From assembly GCF_002858805.1 (NCBI RefSeq), contig NZ_PJZI01000006.1, positions 82,368 to 146,367 of the forward strand: a DNA stretch of 64,000 nucleotides. Direction: 5' to 3'. Both the position numbers and the translations under genes were made by a program. Origin of the DNA: Chimaeribacter arupi. Its GTDB lineage: Bacteria; Pseudomonadota; Gammaproteobacteria; Enterobacterales; Enterobacteriaceae. Positions 61,875 through 64,000 of this stretch are shown here, one piece after another. Every line of letters begins with the position of its first letter. The stretch's first letter is position 1. The notes beneath the pieces were generated by a model. That model saw only the letters and a list, made by a program, of their open reading frames with translations, searched no databases and had not been told where the DNA came from.

Positions 61875-62456
61875 TTATGCGTTGACGGGGTGAAACCGCG
61901 CGGCGATATTTGCGACACGGGCGCCATAACGGCGCGCCGTTTCGAGGTCACCGGAAGACATCTCTTCGGGCGAGGCGTCAGCGGGGGTTTGTGCCATTGG
62001 GCCGATATTGGAGCCCATCCGGTTAAGGTCATCACGCAATGACGCTTTGGTATTCGAGGATTTGATGTCCATGTTGACCCAGATACCGCCGTGCTGACCG
62101 GCGAGCAGAAAGAAATAGGCCAGGGTATTCAGCTTGTCGCCATTGATGCTGGCGCTATTGGTAAAGCCGCCGAAAATTTTGTTCACCCACTTCCCCTCAA
62201 ACCAGGGTTTTGACGAGGCATCGGCAAACTTTTTGAACTGCCAGCTGGGCCCGCCCATATAGGTGGGTGACCCGAACAGAATGACATCTGCCTCGCTGAG
62301 TTTTGCCCACCCCTCCTCAGCAATATTTCCTTCGGCGTTGATAGCGATCAGCGTGGCACCGGCGCCTTCAGCCACGGCGGCAGCCATCCGTTCCGTATGC
62401 CCGTAGCCAGAGTGGTAGATAACCACGGCGTTAATGATTTTCAGGGAATGAGACAT
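61875..62456 (-). CDS. WrbA-like flavodoxin/NAD(P)H:quinone oxidoreductase
   Basis: The 193 residues have a flavodoxin fold: VIYHSGYGHTERMAAAVAEGA (FMN phosphate loop), FGSPTYMGGPSWQFKKF, and AYFFLLAGQHGGIWVNM, as in WrbA. It reduces quinones by two electrons. It is divergent from a LysR regulator and is likely transcribed with the aldo/keto reductase gene 27 bp downstream. Confidence 0.88.
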   Translation of the reverse strand: MSHSLKIINAVVIYHSGYGHTERMAAAVAEGAGATLIAINAEGNIAEEGWAKLSEADVILFGSPTYMGGPSWQFKKFADASSKPWFEGKWVNKIFGGFTNSASINGDKLNTLAYFFLLAGQHGGIWVNMDIKSSNTKASLRDDLNRMGSNIGPMAQTPADASPEEMSSGDLETARRYGARVANIAARFHPVNA

Positions 62457-62572
62457 GTTGATAGCCTTCAGTGAACGTTATGCGGGATACGCGGTGTAAA
62501 AGCAGTCTATTAAGTACTACTATCCGCATAAACCACCCAAAAAATGACACACTGTTACCCTGAGAATGAACA

Positions 62573-63478
62573 ATGAAGAATCTCGATGCACTGCTCATTT
62601 TTGCGCGCGTGGCAGAAATGAAGAGCTTTACTCAGGCGGCCGACAGTCTGGGCATCCAGAAAGGACGAGCCTCAATGGTGGTCCGCGAGCTTGAACATGA
62701 TGTCGGCGCAACCCTTCTGCACCGGACAACACGCACCGTGCAGCTGACAGAAGATGGGCGGGCTTTTTACTCGCGCGCGCGTGATCTGTTGTCGGAAGCA
62801 GAAGAACTCCGGTCAATGTTCAGTGATGACGGTATGCCCTTGAGGGGGCGGCTGCGTGTGGATATGCCTGCTGTGTTGGCGCAGAGCGTGGTGATTCCGG
62901 CTCTGCCGGCGTTACTCGACGCGCACCCTGAACTGGAGCTGGAGCTTTCAAGTACTGACCGCCGTGTTGATTTGGTGCTGGAAGGGTTTGACTGCGTGGT
63001 GCGTCTGGGCCCCATTGTGGATGAAACGCTTATTGCCAGGCCTTTGGGGCATCTGCGCATGATCAATGCGGCAAGCCCGGCCTATTTTGAACGCTTTGGT
63101 GTACCGGCGTCGCTCGATGATCTTCTCACTCAGGGGCACCGGATGGTTCACTACATGCGAAATTTTGGCTCGAAGCCTGATGGATGGGAGTATCCGGCAG
63201 CCGGGGGCTATCAGTCGCTGATGTTACCGGGCGCAATAAGGGTCAATAGCGTGCCGGCTTATCATGATGCGGGGCTGGCGGGTTTGGGCTTAATTCAGGG
63301 CGGGTATTCCTCGCTCTTGCCACATATTAAACGCGGCGCCCTGGTTGAGGTGCTTCCCGATCTCCGCCCACAGCCACTCACTGCCTCATTTGTCGTCGCG
63401 CACCGGCGCAATTTATCCAGGCGTGTAAGGGCTTTTATGAACTGGACAGAAGAAATTTTAAGGCCTTACTTTGACTGA
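62573..63478 (+). CDS. LysR-family regulator
   Basis: The 301 residues begin with a LysR helix-turn-helix (MKSFTQAADSLGIQKGRASMVVRELEHDVGATLLHRTTRTVQLT) and continue with RGRLRVDMPAVLAQS, RVDLVLEGFDCVVRLG. It is divergent from the quinone reductase gene (116 bp) and likely regulates it. Confidence 0.88.
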   Translation: MKNLDALLIFARVAEMKSFTQAADSLGIQKGRASMVVRELEHDVGATLLHRTTRTVQLTEDGRAFYSRARDLLSEAEELRSMFSDDGMPLRGRLRVDMPAVLAQSVVIPALPALLDAHPELELELSSTDRRVDLVLEGFDCVVRLGPIVDETLIARPLGHLRMINAASPAYFERFGVPASLDDLLTQGHRMVHYMRNFGSKPDGWEYPAAGGYQSLMLPGAIRVNSVPAYHDAGLAGLGLIQGGYSSLLPHIKRGALVEVLPDLRPQPLTASFVVAHRRNLSRRVRAFMNWTEEILRPYFD

Positions 63479-63520
63479 CTTCAGCGGTAATTTTACGGCA
63501 GACAAAGTGAAGCGGGCGAC

Positions 63521-63584
63521 GTTCGCTCCTGGCACAGAGCAGCCTGACGAATGCCAAAATGTCCGCTTTGAGCGAAAAGCGGAC
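63521..63584. repeat. dispersed palindromic repeat, copy C
   Basis: A degenerate first half (GTTCGCTCCTGGCACAGAGC) precedes the perfect hairpin at 63561-63584, which equals copy B base for base. Confidence 0.8.
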
Positions 63585-63635
63585 GCCGCGAAGATATCAG
63601 AATACCGAGCGACTATGTTTTGGGGGTTGTACTTT

Positions 63636-63872
63636 TTATTCCCATCCCATTTCTTTGTAAGTCTTACTATCCTGTTCAGGAAAATCAGTTTGATATTCTC
63701 CCCAGTTACGGAACGCGTAATATTTTTTCATTGCTTCTAGGTGGGAATCTGCGTCACATGTCCACACTAACCTGTAGTCCGGATCTAGCAATTTACGAGC
63801 AGATTCTCCCCGTGAACCGGCAAGACAAAACAAATCTAAACTATCTTCGTTTGTCCATAGCTCATGCTTCAT
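63636..63872 (-). CDS. small hypothetical protein
   Basis: From ATG 63872 the 78 residues read MKHELWTNEDSLDLFCL, then LLDPDYRLVWTCDADSHLEAMKKYYAFRNWGEYQTD. It resembles small enterobacterial proteins of unknown function often seen in accessory regions. A longer frame to 63944 runs into repeat copy D. No domain is assigned. Confidence 0.6.
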   Translation of the reverse strand: MKHELWTNEDSLDLFCLAGSRGESARKLLDPDYRLVWTCDADSHLEAMKKYYAFRNWGEYQTDFPEQDSKTYKEMGWE

Positions 63873-63927
63873 AATTTTGTTCCCATGAACTACTCCCCCT
63901 AAATTAAGATATTGTGACGCTATCCAC

Positions 63928-63985
63928 GTCCGCTTCTGGCACAAAGCGGACTGACCTCAGGTAAGGTCCGCTATGAGCAAGAAAC
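63928..63985. repeat. dispersed palindromic repeat, copy D
   Basis: GTCCGCTTCTGGCAC-AAAGCGGAC (63928-63951) shows the intact first half. A degenerate second half begins GTCCGCTATGAGCAAG at 63966. Confidence 0.8.
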
Positions 63986-64000
63986 GTATATATGCTTATG

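Noticed and set aside
1..64000. CRISPR arrays, prophage and complete T6SS
   Set aside because: No regularly spaced repeats, no integrase or capsid genes, and no VgrG, ClpV, TssB/C or membrane-complex genes were found; only orphan Hcp modules are present.

Overview
The window looks like chromosomal DNA of an Enterobacterales species, most likely a Serratia- or Gibbsiella-like member of the Yersiniaceae. The reasons are compact GC-rich genes with many LysR/AraC/LacI regulators, a GlgX debranching enzyme, a YjbD-type DUF3811 protein, a guanidine exporter, and orphan type VI secretion (T6SS) Hcp modules. The species cannot be fixed from this sequence alone. No rRNA, tRNA, CRISPR array, transposase or prophage was seen. 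Nearly everything is accessory sugar or cyclitol metabolism, transport, competition systems and redox/stress genes.

Region 1 (1-8.2 kb) is a C7-cyclitol-type biosynthetic cluster. A divergent LysR regulator faces a 2-epi-5-epi-valiolone-synthase-like sugar phosphate cyclase, a ROK kinase, a zinc MDR dehydrogenase, an SDR, a TIM-barrel isomerase, an MFS exporter and a second MDR dehydrogenase. The cyclase is split by an 8-bp tandem duplication, and removing one unit restores the family motif exactly. Region 2 (8.6-11.5 kb) holds a diguanylate cyclase, then two tandem secreted immunity-like paralogues behind a 60-codon Hcp head fragment. Region 3 (11.8-19.4 kb) encodes a GH172 enzyme, a GPH symporter, a LacI regulator, an FGGY pentulose kinase and a FucI-type isomerase. 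These are joined by three copies of one palindromic operator, and together read as D-arabinofuranoside catabolism. Region 4 (19.5-22.2 kb) is a second Hcp module: an Hcp, a 59-aa membrane protein missed by usual length cut-offs, a likely effector, and an unknown convergent bicistron.

Region 5 (22.4-33.5 kb) has an SDR, GlgX opposite a GH15 enzyme, and an AraC-controlled operon of sugar porter, Gfo/Idh/MocA dehydrogenase, a solitary PTS EIIA and a TIM-barrel epimerase. Region 6 (33.5-42.2 kb) has a deletion scar of a LysR/DMT gene pair and a four-gene catabolic operon (Gfo/Idh/MocA, TIM barrel, MFS, DUF993). That operon lies opposite a TetR regulator with two clear operators, followed by a LysR gene and a HigBA-type toxin-antitoxin pair.

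Region 7 (42.4-64 kb) is a run of small redox, transport and regulatory units. They include an SDR/LysR/DHA2 exporter group, a porin, a chemotaxis receptor, a ComB-like protein, SDRs with an AraC regulator, and a Gdx exporter under a textbook guanidine-II riboswitch. Three LysR-linked or stand-alone oxidoreductase groups follow. A palindromic intergenic repeat recurs four times in the last 6 kb and was not noticed elsewhere.
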